A stretch of DNA of 64,000 nucleotides from Helicobacter_D sp964464895 (GCA_964464895.1 CAYXGY010000011.1:1-64000), one strand, 5' to 3'. Positions 21,727-31,430 are shown, counted from the stretch's first letter. Program-made: numbers and translations. Notes: generated from the letters alone by a model not told the origin.

Positions 21727-21902
21727 CGTTTCCTCCTTATAATTTTAAGCGTAAGTGATTTTACTCCACAAAATGTAAAAAAGGCTTTAAAAATCAGATT
21801 ATCTATCAAATTGCGTCTGTGAGATTCTGTATTATGGATTGCTTAATTTATACTCATAAAGAAGAATTGGAGAGTTGTGATGATAAAACCGAAGTATTTG
21901 CG

Positions 21903-21930
21903 TATCGAGATTCCTCACGGAATCTCGATA
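21903..21930. terminator. Strong hairpin downstream of the dicarboxylate transporter
   Basis: TATCGAGATTCC and GGAATCTCGATA form a perfect 12-base stem with a TCAC loop. A second palindrome, CTTAACT-AA-AGTTAAG, follows at 21933-21948. They lie just after the transporter stop and upstream of the fumarase genes. No T run is clear, but bidirectional termination is likely. The rest of 21727-21902 holds no gene. Confidence 0.6.
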
Positions 21931-21954
21931 GTCTTAACTAAAGTTAAGTTCTAT

Positions 21955-23331
21955 TTAGCCCAAATATCCTGCAAACATTGCGAAAAAGTAACCAAATACA
22001 CAAGAGCTAAACACCCCGATAAGTCCGGGCAAAATAAAGCTATGGTTGATAACGAATTTTCCAATGTGTGTTGTGCCAGAGCGGTCAAACTGAATCGTTG
22101 CCAAGTCGCTTGGATAGGTTGGCAAAATATAATATCCATAGCACGCAGGAGCAAAAGCTACAATAATCGCAGGATGCACCTCGATTCCAAGTGCTAAAGG
22201 CACGAATGCGGTAATCGCTGCGGCTTGAGAATTAACAAACTTTGAAATGAGCAATAGCATAATCGCATAAGTCCAAGGATAATCTCGCACCACGTCTCCT
22301 AAGGCAGTTTTCATCATCGGCGTATGCACCGCAAACATTGTATCTGCCATCCAAGAGATTCCAAATACCGCGACAAGCGCAATCATACCAGAGCGGAAAA
22401 TTTCGTTTTTGCCGATTTTACCCGCATCTACTTTGGTAAAAATCAACAACGCAGAACCCGCAAGAAGCATAAAGATTTGAATCGTATCTACCATATTCAT
22501 TGGCTTATTTTTGAAATGCGGGCGAAGCTCTGGAAATGCTCCCAAAATCGCAACAATCGCAATTGCACCTAAGAAAATCCACATTGCTGCCCATTGCACG
22601 CCCGGGAGTTTAACTCCAAGCAGAGTTTTGGAATCCCCATAAACATAGTTTTTAAATTCAGGGTCTTTGAGTTTTTCTTGAAATTCCTCGTCTTTGTCCA
22701 AATCTTTGCCTCTAAACCAAGAAAAAATCCCGATAACTAATACGCCTCCCAAAGTTGCGGGAATCGTGATTTTGAGCAAATCCACATAACCATCAAACCC
22801 TGCCAAAGGAGTTTTTGCATTTAATAAAAACGCGGTTAGAGAAACTACCGCCACAGAAACAGGGCTTGCGATAATTCCCATTTGTGAGGAGATAGAGGAA
22901 GCCGCCATTGGACGCTCTGGACGGATTCCGTTCTTTATAGCAATGTCATAGATAATAGGCATCATAGTATAAACTACGTGTCCTGTTCCACAAAGAATTG
23001 TCAAGAAACAAGTTACAAAAGGAGCTAAAATCGTTAAAAATTTCGGATTTCTTCTTAGGATTCTTTCTGCGATTTGCAGCATTACATCTAATCCGCCGCT
23101 TGCTTGCAAAGTTGCACTTGCGACAACCACAGCTAGAATCGTAAGCATAACTGCAACTGCAGGCTTACCGGGCTGAACGCCAAAACCAAAAGTCAAAACC
23201 AAAAGCCCAATACCTCCTAAAAGCCCAAGAGCGATTCCGCCCTTGCGTGCTCCATAAAATAAACAAATTAAAACAACAATCAGCTGAATCGCAAATTGTG
23301 TTCCCTCGCTTAAGGACATCAGAAAATCCAT
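21955..23331 (-). CDS. Anaerobic C4-dicarboxylate transporter (DcuA/DcuB family)
   Basis: The 458-residue protein has about ten to twelve membrane segments and Dcu motifs such as CGTGHVVYTMMPIIYD (about 113-128), RPERPMAASSISSQMGI and YYILPTYPSDLATIQFD near the end. It would exchange fumarate, succinate, malate or aspartate across the inner membrane. AAAGGATAGTTT precedes the ATG. DcuA and DcuB cannot be told apart with certainty here. It pairs logically with the fumarase operon downstream. Confidence 0.9.
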   Translation of the reverse strand: MDFLMSLSEGTQFAIQLIVVLICLFYGARKGGIALGLLGGIGLLVLTFGFGVQPGKPAVAVMLTILAVVVASATLQASGGLDVMLQIAERILRRNPKFLTILAPFVTCFLTILCGTGHVVYTMMPIIYDIAIKNGIRPERPMAASSISSQMGIIASPVSVAVVSLTAFLLNAKTPLAGFDGYVDLLKITIPATLGGVLVIGIFSWFRGKDLDKDEEFQEKLKDPEFKNYVYGDSKTLLGVKLPGVQWAAMWIFLGAIAIVAILGAFPELRPHFKNKPMNMVDTIQIFMLLAGSALLIFTKVDAGKIGKNEIFRSGMIALVAVFGISWMADTMFAVHTPMMKTALGDVVRDYPWTYAIMLLLISKFVNSQAAAITAFVPLALGIEVHPAIIVAFAPACYGYYILPTYPSDLATIQFDRSGTTHIGKFVINHSFILPGLIGVFSSCVFGYFFAMFAGYLG

Positions 23332-23362
23332 AAACTATCCTTTCAAATGATATTAGTGTCTA

Positions 23363-23368
23363 ATTATA
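23363..23368 (-). promoter_or_regulatory. -10 element of the dicarboxylate transporter promoter
   Basis: Read on the minus strand the bases are TATAAT within TAATATAATTAG, about 32 bases before the start codon. The upstream stretch is very AT-rich, with no clear -35. Confidence 0.5.
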
Positions 23369-23505
23369 TTACAAAAAGTAGCAAAATGAGTAAAAAACTG
23401 CGAAATAAAATAAAAATTATAAATTATTTTATTCTTTTAAATATTATTTAAACAAAAAGTAAAATAATATTTGAATTTCTTACACATTGAGGAATCGCGA
23501 TGCTG

Positions 23506-24092
23506 TTAAACTTTGCCCATTAGTTCCTTTTTGCAAAAACAAAAATAACCTGTCGGATTCTTTCTTCTATGCGTTGTATAGAGGCTCAAATGGTAATCGT
23601 GATTCAAAAATAATCCCAAAAGGCTTGATTGGTCCAAACGATTCTCTACCCAAATCTTATTTTGCGGGCTGATTTTATCAAAGTTATAACTGCACAGGAT
23701 AAATTTCGGAGAGAGGTTGCAAATCCACTCTATAAACTTTGGCAAATCCCAAATATATTCAAACAATCCCGCACAAACAATCAACGTAAAAGAATCCTTA
23801 GAAAAGTAGGGAAATTCCCCCTGATTGAAATCACAGAGGATATTTTCCTCTTGATGAGGATACAAATCTACCCCCACATAAGAGGGATTCAGATGATTTT
23901 CTTTCAATACTTCCCTAAAATACTGCACGCCACAGCCCAAATCCAATACAGATTCTAAACTCTCCTTTGCTTCAGGCGAAAGCAAATCTAGCAAAATCTG
24001 CGCTCTTTGTTTAAACTCCAAATCATACTTGAAATCTTCTTTCCACAAATTCACATTCGCAGAATCGCTTTTTGCTTCTAAATTATGATTTA
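23506..24092 (-). pseudogene. SAM-dependent methyltransferase domain, out of frame behind a poly-G tract
   Basis: About 195 residues follow the tract. They include the SAM-binding motif VLDLGCGVQYF, an acidic strand end YVGVDLYP and a later FTLIVCAGLFEYI, typical of class I methyltransferases. The domain has no start of its own: it would be translated as the C-terminal part of the upstream pyruvyl-transferase frame when the G tract has 13 or 16 bases. At the present 14 it is off. It may methylate a surface sugar, which is inference from the partner domain. Confidence 0.65.
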
Positions 24093-24859
24093 CCCCCCCC
24101 CCCCCCGCTAGGAATTTCATCAAGATTTTTTGCTTTAAATTCCTCGATTCTTGCTCTAATTTGCAAAAGTTGCTCTTCCTCAACCTCCTCTCCCATTTCT
24201 TTTTGGATACTTAGTCTTAAATTCTCTAACATATCCTTTTTAAGAGATTCTATCTCTAAAGGAGCGGGATTAAAGTCAATCAAGCCTGCCCTTAATTCCT
24301 CCAAAGTCCAGATTCTTAAAATTCCGCTCACCGCAGAAAATCTTTGCTTATTTTCTTCGTTTCTTGCGATTAAAACTACCGGAATCCCCATTGCCACACA
24401 AGGTGCAGCACAATGGAGTGCGCAAGTGATGATGAGTTTGGCTTCTCTCTTATAAGTTTCAAGTAAATTCTGTGCTTGAGATTCAAAATATTCAAAGTTT
24501 AAATTTTGATGCTCTATCTGTTGTTGATTGATTTGTATTGCATTTTTAGAATGTGGAATATATTGTAAATCCCCCTTAGGAATCCCTACTAAGAAAACTT
24601 TGTTTGCCTCTACATTTGTTTCGCGCCTAGGTAATGTCAAAGTCAAACAACGTGAAAAATAAGCCCTAAGCCCTTTATTTTGACAGAATCGCAAAGTCTC
24701 TAAATCCCTACAACCGATTTCTTTGTTTTTAAAGTAAAAAGGATAATAGGCGATAAAGTATTCTAAAAATTTATAAATCTCTGAAGCAAAATATGTCCCA
24801 ACAAAAATAGGCAGAGTTTGTTTATTGGGAAAAAAATGGCAAAAATGGGCAAACCAACC
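24083..24859 (-). pseudogene. Polysaccharide pyruvyl transferase, C-terminal fragment
   Basis: The open frame after an in-frame TAG (24860-24862) codes the later part of a polysaccharide pyruvyl transferase, including PIFVGTYFASEIYKFLEYF and GCRDLETLRFCQNKGLRAYF, followed by LTLTLPRRE. There is no credible start codon; the first is a TTG inside the conserved region. It runs into the G14 tract and stops shortly after. In the family, a GW motif like MQGWFAH precedes this part, and the TAG stands where Q is expected. Confidence 0.65.
24093..24106 (-). repeat. Poly-G tract (14 bases on minus strand)
   Basis: Fourteen C on the plus strand. With 14 the pyruvyl-transferase frame ends at GGGGGKS-stop; 13 or 16 would fuse it to the methyltransferase; 12 or 15 would stop at once. 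Confidence 0.9.
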
Positions 24860-24886
24860 CTACATAAATAAAGGAATTAAGGTATT

Positions 24887-25219
24887 TTAGGGATTATTAT
24901 TCCCCCCCCCCCCCGCACAGAAACTGACAAGAGAATCTCTATCGTGCATTGTATAAGTTGCATTAGGAAAAAGAGTTGAAAGGGCGTTTTTCACTGCGAG
25001 AGTTTGGATATAATCGCCCAAGTTTAAATGATTGAATTTAGGGAAATGTTTGTCATAATTAAAAAGCAAAAAACGATTCTTTGCGATAGGCTTGTCGCCA
25101 TTAGGAATCACAAGATTTCTTAAAGAAAGCATTTCGTTTTCAACAGATTTTGTTAGAGCTAATTGGAAGTTAGAATCTAATTCTTTAATTTTCTTTTTAA
25201 TTTTTCCAAAAATTATCAT
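24887..25219 (-). pseudogene. Polysaccharide pyruvyl transferase, N-terminal fragment
   Basis: From ATG 25219, with AAGGAGAAAATT upstream, 110 residues are coded, including HLNLGDYIQTLAVKNALSTL, the usual N-terminal part of pyruvyl transferases. The frame passes a G13 tract and ends at TAA 24887-24889. The same frame resumes beyond it and reaches the C-terminal fragment after a second stop, so two nonsense changes, not the tract, separate the pieces. Enzymes of this family add ketal pyruvate or modify surface glycans. Confidence 0.6.
24902..24914 (-). repeat. Poly-G tract (13 bases on minus strand)
   Basis: Thirteen C on the plus strand, within the N-terminal pyruvyl-transferase fragment. 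At 13 the frame matches that of the downstream fragment. Confidence 0.9.
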
Positions 25220-25274
25220 AATTTTCTCCTTTGAATTTCAATTTGCTAGTTAATAGCGATGCAATGGCGCAAGA

Positions 25275-25922
25275 TTATATTACCTTTTGTTCTTTTCTTT
25301 GAATCAAACGAATAATATTAGGAATATGTTTATAAAAGATAATGCACATCATTAACACTAAAGGCGTATGGGTTGTGATATGTGGAATCTCTGGGTGCAA
25401 AAAGAAACTAGAACCTATGCCACAAATCACACCAAAAAGCGAAGCTAAAGAGGAGATTTTCAATAATTTCCCCACAACAAACCATACAAGCAAGCCTAAA
25501 ACGGCTTCTAAAGGCAAAAATACTGCGACAACACCGACACAAGTCGCCACTCCTTTGCCGCCCTCTAATCGCAAAAAAGGTGAAAAACAATGCCCCACGA
25601 TAGCAAGAACTGCCATCATCCATTGCGCTTCAAAACTCACACCAAAGCCTTTCGCAATCATAATTATTACAACACCTTTTAGTGCGTCACTTAGCATTGT
25701 CAAAACGGCGATTCTTTTAGCAATTTTTGGATTGCTTTCTTTCAATGCACGCAAAACATTGGTTGCACCGATACTTCCGCTCCCAATTTCTCGAATATTT
25801 ACCCCACCAAAAAATTTACCATATAATAGCCCAAATGGAATCCCACCTACCAAATAGGCAAACGTGTAAAAGATTCCATTTAAGCTTGTGAAAAAGTCAA
25901 GAATCCCAGCTAATAAATACAT
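25275..25922 (-). CDS. plsY: Glycerol-3-phosphate acyltransferase PlsY
   Basis: The 215-residue membrane protein has the PlsY motifs GSGSIGATNVLRAL (about residues 44-57) and GGKGVATCVGV (about 105-115), with about six membrane segments. It transfers the acyl group from acyl-phosphate to glycerol 3-phosphate, the first step of phospholipid synthesis with PlsX. It begins 9 bases after the gyrB stop and is probably co-transcribed. Confidence 0.92.
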   Translation of the reverse strand: MYLLAGILDFFTSLNGIFYTFAYLVGGIPFGLLYGKFFGGVNIREIGSGSIGATNVLRALKESNPKIAKRIAVLTMLSDALKGVVIIMIAKGFGVSFEAQWMMAVLAIVGHCFSPFLRLEGGKGVATCVGVVAVFLPLEAVLGLLVWFVVGKLLKISSLASLFGVICGIGSSFFLHPEIPHITTHTPLVLMMCIIFYKHIPNIIRLIQRKEQKVI

Positions 25923-25931
25923 TTCAGATTC

Positions 25932-28244
25932 CTAAACATCTAAGTGTTTCACATCTTTGGCGTGGCTTTGGATATATTCTCTACGCGGCTCTACCTCATC
26001 GCCCATAAACAGAGAAAATACATCACTTGCCCCCGCTTCGTCTTGAATCTCTACGCGAATCAATCGGCGATTCTCTGGTGTCATTGTGGTTTCCCAAAGT
26101 TGTTCTGGATTCATTTCACCCAAACCTTTATATCTTTGGATATATGCACCCTTTTTGCTACTTTCCTCTATGGATTCTAACAAACTTACTGCATCTTGCC
26201 CTTGCAAAAATTCCAAATCAAATTCTTTGATTTTATTAAAAACAAAACGTGCTTCTTCAAAAAGTGGGTGAGTAAAAAGCTCTTCATCAATCTTAATATC
26301 TACCAAGCCAGAATCTGTTTGCACATAAAGATGAATTTTATCTTCTTCTGTTTTTTCGTTTAGGATATTAAACCCAAGCTCTAGGATTCTCTTTTTGATT
26401 GTCTTGCATAGTATATCATTCTTGAGCGTGAGCAAATCGTCATTTTCAATCAAATACCGCACGATTTCAATCAAGGCAAAACGTTTTTTGAGATTGTGCA
26501 AAGTTGAACGATAATGTGCGACAATTTTAAAAAACTCAATCAATTCTTTTGTGCCGATTCCTTGAAATTCAAAATTTTCGATTCCGTTTTCAATCAGATA
26601 TTCACTCAAAGCCTTTTCATCTTTAAGATAAATTTCTTTTTTGCCTTTTTTGAAACGATAAAGTGGCGGTTGCGCAATGTATAAATACCCTGCTTCAATA
26701 ATTCCCTTTAAATAGCGGAAAAAGAAAGTCATTAAAAGCGTTTGAATATGGCTTCCATCTACATCTGCATCTGTCATAATGATGACTTTATTGTATCTTG
26801 CTTTTTGAATGTCAAATTCCTCTCCGATTCCGCAACCTAGTGCGGTGATAAGGTTTTTGATTTCTTCACTCTTTAGAATCTTATCTAGGCGACTTTTTTC
26901 TACATTTAAAATTTTTCCACGCAAAGGCAAGATTGCTTGATAAACTCTATCGCGTCCCTGTTTCGCTGAACCTCCAGCAGAATCTCCCTCTACGAGATAA
27001 AGCTCACTGATACTTGGGTCTTTGCTTTGGCAATCTGCTAACTTACCGGGCAATGTGCCAACACTGAAAGATTCTTTCTTGCGTGTAAGTTCTCTTGCCT
27101 TTTTCGCCGCTTCTCGCCCACGAGCCGCCAAAAGTGCCTTTTGCATAATGGCTTTTGCTTCGTTTGGATTTTCTTCAAAGAATTTTGAGATTTTCTCGTA
27201 ACTAAGCTTTTGCACAATTGGGCGCACGAAAGAGCTTCCTAACTTACCCTTTGTTTGTCCCACAAATTGCGGGTCAATCACCTTGACAGAAACAATCGCA
27301 ATCAATCCTTCGCGAATGTCGTCTCCTGTAATCTTGGAATCTTTTTCGCGAGCATTGGCATTTTCTTCAATATAATTCGTAATGGCACGCGTCAAACCCA
27401 TACGAAATCCTGCTTCGTGCGTCCCGCCATCAGTTGTATGGATATTATTCACAAAGCTTAAGACTTTCTCATCAAAGCCTTCATTATAAGCCAAAGCAAT
27501 TTCTACTTCTACATTCTCATCTTTACCCTCAAATCCAATAATAGGAGAAATAAATGGCTTTTTGTTAATATCACTGATAAACTGCGATAAACCGCCCTCA
27601 AAATGATAAGTCTCATCAAAATCACTTTGCTCCTCTTTGAAATGAATTGTAATTTGGTGATTCAAATAAGCAAGTTCTTTGAATCTCTTTTTTAGGATTT
27701 CCTTATCAAAGGTTACTACTTCAAAGATACTATCATCAGGGACAAATTCAATTGTTGTTCCATTGCGTTTGGTTTCTCCGATGATTTCTAAATCATTTTG
27801 TGGAATCCCTTGCGCAAAGTCTTGGCGGTAAATTTGGTTGTGTTTAAAGATTGTCATTTGAAGAGATTTTGAAAGCGCATTGACAACGGAAACACCTACT
27901 CCGTGTAATCCTCCAGAGTAAGTTTTTTGGTCAAACTTCCCACCTGCGTGGAGCACAGTTAAGGCGACTGTGGCAGCGGAAATATTTTCTGTCGGGTGAA
28001 TATCTACCGGGATTCCGCGTCCATTATCAGAAATCCTTGCGCCACCCTCTTTAGTTAAAATGACTTCAATTTCGGTGCAATATCCTGCCATTGCCTCATC
28101 AATACAATTATCTACCACTTCATAAATAAGATGATGCAAGCCACCAATATTTGTATCGCCGATATACATTCCCGGACGTTTTCTGACCGCTTCTAAGCCT
28201 TTTAAAACTTTAATACTTTGTCCCGTGTATTCTAAATCTTCCAT
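25932..28244 (-). CDS. gyrB: DNA gyrase subunit B
   Basis: A full-length 770-residue GyrB. The GHKL ATPase begins with KGLEAVRKRPGMYIGDT and has DNGRGIPVDIH and GGLHGVGVSVVNAL. The Toprim domain has YLVEGDSAGGSAKQGRD and MTDADVDGSHI. The C-terminal YKGLGEMNPEQLWETTM is present. It supplies the ATPase for negative supercoiling. Gene order dnaA, dnaN, gyrB is ancestral around origins. Confidence 0.97.
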   Translation of the reverse strand: MEDLEYTGQSIKVLKGLEAVRKRPGMYIGDTNIGGLHHLIYEVVDNCIDEAMAGYCTEIEVILTKEGGARISDNGRGIPVDIHPTENISAATVALTVLHAGGKFDQKTYSGGLHGVGVSVVNALSKSLQMTIFKHNQIYRQDFAQGIPQNDLEIIGETKRNGTTIEFVPDDSIFEVVTFDKEILKKRFKELAYLNHQITIHFKEEQSDFDETYHFEGGLSQFISDINKKPFISPIIGFEGKDENVEVEIALAYNEGFDEKVLSFVNNIHTTDGGTHEAGFRMGLTRAITNYIEENANAREKDSKITGDDIREGLIAIVSVKVIDPQFVGQTKGKLGSSFVRPIVQKLSYEKISKFFEENPNEAKAIMQKALLAARGREAAKKARELTRKKESFSVGTLPGKLADCQSKDPSISELYLVEGDSAGGSAKQGRDRVYQAILPLRGKILNVEKSRLDKILKSEEIKNLITALGCGIGEEFDIQKARYNKVIIMTDADVDGSHIQTLLMTFFFRYLKGIIEAGYLYIAQPPLYRFKKGKKEIYLKDEKALSEYLIENGIENFEFQGIGTKELIEFFKIVAHYRSTLHNLKKRFALIEIVRYLIENDDLLTLKNDILCKTIKKRILELGFNILNEKTEEDKIHLYVQTDSGLVDIKIDEELFTHPLFEEARFVFNKIKEFDLEFLQGQDAVSLLESIEESSKKGAYIQRYKGLGEMNPEQLWETTMTPENRRLIRVEIQDEAGASDVFSLFMGDEVEPRREYIQSHAKDVKHLDV

Positions 28245-28277
28245 TTTGTTCCTAAATAAGATTTTATTCTAAGATAT

Positions 28278-29345
28278 TTAAATGATAATTGGCATTACAA
28301 CAGTGGAGAAGTTTTCGCTTTTTAGCACAAAAGGTGCGTTTTTGCCATTTAATTCCCAAATGAAATCCGCAGTGTCAATTTGCATTAAAAAGTCTAGAAC
28401 ATGGCGCGAATTAATGCCTATTTCAATTTCTTCGTTAATTGGAAGATTCATTTCAATTTGTGTTTTAGCTTCAGAATTGTCTTGACTTAAGGATTCAAAT
28501 AAAATTTCATTGGCTTTGAAAGTAATCTTAACATCATTTGTTACGGAGTTAATGACTTTGATTCCCTCAATGATTTTTGCTTTAGGAATCGTAAGTTGTG
28601 TGGCAACTTCTTTTGGTAAGATTTTCTCATAATCTGGAAATTTTCCATTAATGAGATGGGAGAAGAAAATGTAATTTTGAGATTTGATGATGATGTCCTT
28701 TTCATTATAGAAAAGCTCAATGTTGTCAAAGAATAGACGTTGAATCTCTGTAATGGCTTTTTTAGGGAAAATCAATGCTAAGTTGCTTCCTGATGCGTTG
28801 TCAAATTTTACCATTGCAAGACGTTTAGTGTCTGTTGCGACGAAATTATAAGAGTATTCTTTAATATCTAAAAGAGCTCCATTTAATTCGCGTTTTTGAT
28901 TATTCGTATCAATAGCAGGAAAGATTTTTTTCATTGAGGCAATGAGTTGTAAAGAATTAATTTCTAATTTTGGTAAGTTTTCGTGCTCTGGGAAAGCTGG
29001 AAATTCTTGAGCATTGAACATAGGAAGTTTAAAGGAGCTTTTGTTTTGTTGGATATGTAGATTTTCATTTTGAGTGTAAAGATTTACTTCTCCTTCTTTT
29101 AAATGTTTGATGATGTCTAGGGCTTGTTTGCCATTGACTGTTGCGATTCCATTTTCGTTAATTTTAAGGGAATCGCTAGAGGCACAAAGTCCCATTTCAA
29201 AATCTGTGGCTTTGCAAATAAGTTGATTATCTTTTGTTTCAAGATAGATATGAGAAGTGATTTGGCTAGAATCTTTTTTGTCTAAAAAAGGTTGCAGAGA
29301 AATAAAAATATTATCCAAGACACTATTTGGAATGGTAATGTTCAT
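28278..29345 (-). CDS. dnaN: DNA polymerase III beta subunit (sliding clamp)
   Basis: The 355-residue protein has the three-domain clamp layout, with PNSVLDNIFISLQPFLDKKD at the start, LALIFPKKAI and FPDYEKILPKE in the middle, and the C-terminal clamp surface FSTVVMPI. It tethers polymerase III to DNA. AAGGAGCTCTT-like bases lie before the start, and the gene lies 170 bases after dnaA and 33 before gyrB. Confidence 0.93.
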   Translation of the reverse strand: MNITIPNSVLDNIFISLQPFLDKKDSSQITSHIYLETKDNQLICKATDFEMGLCASSDSLKINENGIATVNGKQALDIIKHLKEGEVNLYTQNENLHIQQNKSSFKLPMFNAQEFPAFPEHENLPKLEINSLQLIASMKKIFPAIDTNNQKRELNGALLDIKEYSYNFVATDTKRLAMVKFDNASGSNLALIFPKKAITEIQRLFFDNIELFYNEKDIIIKSQNYIFFSHLINGKFPDYEKILPKEVATQLTIPKAKIIEGIKVINSVTNDVKITFKANEILFESLSQDNSEAKTQIEMNLPINEEIEIGINSRHVLDFLMQIDTADFIWELNGKNAPFVLKSENFSTVVMPIII

Positions 29346-29515
29346 AAGAGCTCCTTAATTTAATTAAATTTAGAAGTATTAGTAGAGGGCTTGAAATGTT
29401 GAATAAGTGCTACAAGCTTCTAAATTTCTATCTTTCGTGTGAATCAATTAGGATTTTTAATTTCACATAAATTCACTATTTTAGCAAAACTTTGTTTTTA
29501 TTGTATTTAAAAGTG
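29346..29515. other. dnaA-dnaN spacer, possible second origin element
   Basis: This AT-rich 170-base gap contains TGTGAATCA (29438-29446), two mismatches from the DnaA boxes at 30825, and AATTCACTA near 29469. Helicobacter origins are often bipartite around dnaA, from general knowledge. No gene is seen. Confidence 0.3.
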
Positions 29516-30832
29516 TTATTTTATTCTATTTTTTATCTCTTCAATGATAGTTTTAAAATTTGTGTTTTCGTTGATTTCATCTTGGATACTCTTCATTGCT
29601 TTGCTTACAGTGCTATGGTCTTTCATACCAAAGAAGTTTGCGAGATAAGGCATAGAGTTTGGCGTAAGAGTCCTTGCTAGATAGATAACAATTTTTCGTG
29701 CAATGACAATGTTTTTAGAGCGATTTTTGCTTTTAATATCGGAGGGTTTGAGATTGTAATATTTTGCTACGGTGTCAATGATTTTGTCCATATTGATATT
29801 TTCTTTGGATTCTTTGATATATTCTTTTAAAACATCTTTGACGAAATCTAAGCTGATTTCTTGGATATTTGTAACATTCATTGAAAAGTTGAGTTTGACT
29901 AAAACACCCTCAATTTCACGGATATTGTCATTGATATTTGCCGCGATAAAATGAATAATGGTATCGTTTAGGTAGATTCTATCTAGCTCGCATTTCGCGC
30001 GGATAATGTTGATTTTTGTTTCTAGTTCTGGGGGTTGGATGTCCGCAAGAAGTCCAGAAGTGAAGCGCGTTTTTAGACGCTCTTCTAAGCCTTTCATATC
30101 TTTTGGCGGGCGGTCAGAAGTTAGCACAATTTGCTTATTATTCTCTTTGAGTTCATTAAAGGTGTGGAAAAATTCTTCTTGGATTTGTTCTTTACCACTT
30201 AGAAATTGAATGTCATCAATTAGCAAATAATCACAGGCACGATATTTTTCTCGGAATCGCTCCATTGTGTTGTTACGAATGTGTAATAAAAAATCATTTA
30301 AAAATTGCTCACTTGTGGTATAAATGACATTTTTACCTACAAGAATGTTCGCATTGCCAATAGCGTTTAAAAGATGTGTTTTGCCCAAACCAGTATTACC
30401 ATAAATGACAAGGGGATTGTATTTGATGCTTTGGTTTTGCGCGACAGATTTCGCAACATTAAAGGCAAAAGTATTGGAATTGCCCACGACAAAAGAAGCA
30501 AAAGTAAAAGAGGGATTGAGATTCGTTGTACTGTTTGGTTTGCGCACATTTGCTTTGTTTTCTTTCTTTTTGCTAGAGTTAGCGACTTCTACGATAATTT
30601 CTGGTTTCAAGCCCTTATTGATTTCAAAAAGATGTGCAATTTTGCTAGCATATTTGGTTTTTACCCAACTTGCAATTAAAATATTTGGAGCATTTAATAC
30701 GATTCTATCTTCGCGTGAATATTTTTCATTATAAGTAATTTGACTGATATAATTGTCAAATTCAAAAGGTGTAATTTCCTCTTTAAGTTGCAATAAAATT
30801 TGATTCAAAATCGCGCCTTTAAAGTTATTCAC
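29516..30832 (-). CDS. dnaA: Chromosomal replication initiator DnaA
   Basis: The 438-residue protein has the N-terminal helicase-interaction domain, a linker, the AAA+ core with Walker A YGNTGLGKTHLL (about 144-155) and Walker B YLLIDDIQFL, and the C-terminal DNA-binding signature KDHSTVSKAM. It melts oriC to start replication. The first of three DnaA boxes overlaps its start codon region, suggesting autoregulation. It heads the dnaA-dnaN-gyrB-plsY block. Confidence 0.96.
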   Translation of the reverse strand: MNNFKGAILNQILLQLKEEITPFEFDNYISQITYNEKYSREDRIVLNAPNILIASWVKTKYASKIAHLFEINKGLKPEIIVEVANSSKKKENKANVRKPNSTTNLNPSFTFASFVVGNSNTFAFNVAKSVAQNQSIKYNPLVIYGNTGLGKTHLLNAIGNANILVGKNVIYTTSEQFLNDFLLHIRNNTMERFREKYRACDYLLIDDIQFLSGKEQIQEEFFHTFNELKENNKQIVLTSDRPPKDMKGLEERLKTRFTSGLLADIQPPELETKINIIRAKCELDRIYLNDTIIHFIAANINDNIREIEGVLVKLNFSMNVTNIQEISLDFVKDVLKEYIKESKENINMDKIIDTVAKYYNLKPSDIKSKNRSKNIVIARKIVIYLARTLTPNSMPYLANFFGMKDHSTVSKAMKSIQDEINENTNFKTIIEEIKNRIK

Positions 30833-30944
30833 AGGTGTGAATAATATGTGAATAACTCGTGAAATTTAAGGGAATTTTATCTCAAAATTACTAAAAATTT
30901 TATATGATTCTACAAATTTAAAATCATTATTATTAAGGCAATGA
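30825..30944. other. oriC: oriC-like region with three DnaA boxes and AT-rich segment
   Basis: TTATTCACA at 30825-30833 is followed by two inverse copies TGTGAATAA at 30836-30844 and 30847-30855, on an 11-base period. The following 90 bases up to ruvC are very AT-rich, suitable as an unwinding element. Location between dnaA and ruvC supports an origin. Boxes were recognised by similarity to the TTATNCACA consensus. Confidence 0.65.
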
Positions 30945-31430
30945 GTGAATATTCTAGGCATTGATCCGGGTAGTAGAAATTGTGGTTATGCAATTATTAA
31001 ATTAGAAAAAAATGCAATTTCTTTGCAAGAGGCGGGATTGATAAAAATCAAAGAAAGAATCTTGCAACATCAAATTTTAGAATTCGTAGAGGGAATTGAC
31101 TTGGTGTTAAAAAATCATAAAATAGATTCTGTTGCGATTGAGGATATGTTCTATGCTTATAATCCAAGAAGCGTGATTAAACTCGCACAATTTCGCGGGG
31201 CTTTAAGCCTTAAGATTCTACAAGAATTGGGCAATTTCACGGAATATACTCCTTTGCAAGTTAAAAAGGCTCTAACAGGCAATGGCAAGGCACAAAAGGA
31301 ACAAGTTGCCTTTATGGTGAAGCGACTTTTAGGGATTAAGGGCGAGATTAAACCGCTAGATATTACAGATGCAATTGCCATTGCAATTACACACGCGCAA
31401 CGATTGAAACTTCAAATTAAGGAATTTTAA
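30945..31430 (+). CDS. ruvC: Holliday junction resolvase RuvC
   Basis: The 161-residue protein begins NILGIDPGSRNCGYAI with the catalytic Asp of RuvC. The further acidic residues are VAIEDMFYAYNP and DITDAIAIAITHAQ. It cuts Holliday junctions with RuvAB. The start is GTG at 30945, immediately beyond the AT-rich origin segment. Its stop overlaps the thyX start (TAATG). Confidence 0.93.
   Translation: MNILGIDPGSRNCGYAIIKLEKNAISLQEAGLIKIKERILQHQILEFVEGIDLVLKNHKIDSVAIEDMFYAYNPRSVIKLAQFRGALSLKILQELGNFTEYTPLQVKKALTGNGKAQKEQVAFMVKRLLGIKGEIKPLDITDAIAIAITHAQRLKLQIKEF

Noticed and set aside
23958..24183. Upstream 30 residues (MRKSNFCKLEQ...) as start of the methyltransferase
   Set aside because: They are an out-of-frame reading of the end of the pyruvyl-transferase frame; the domain begins only after the poly-G tract.
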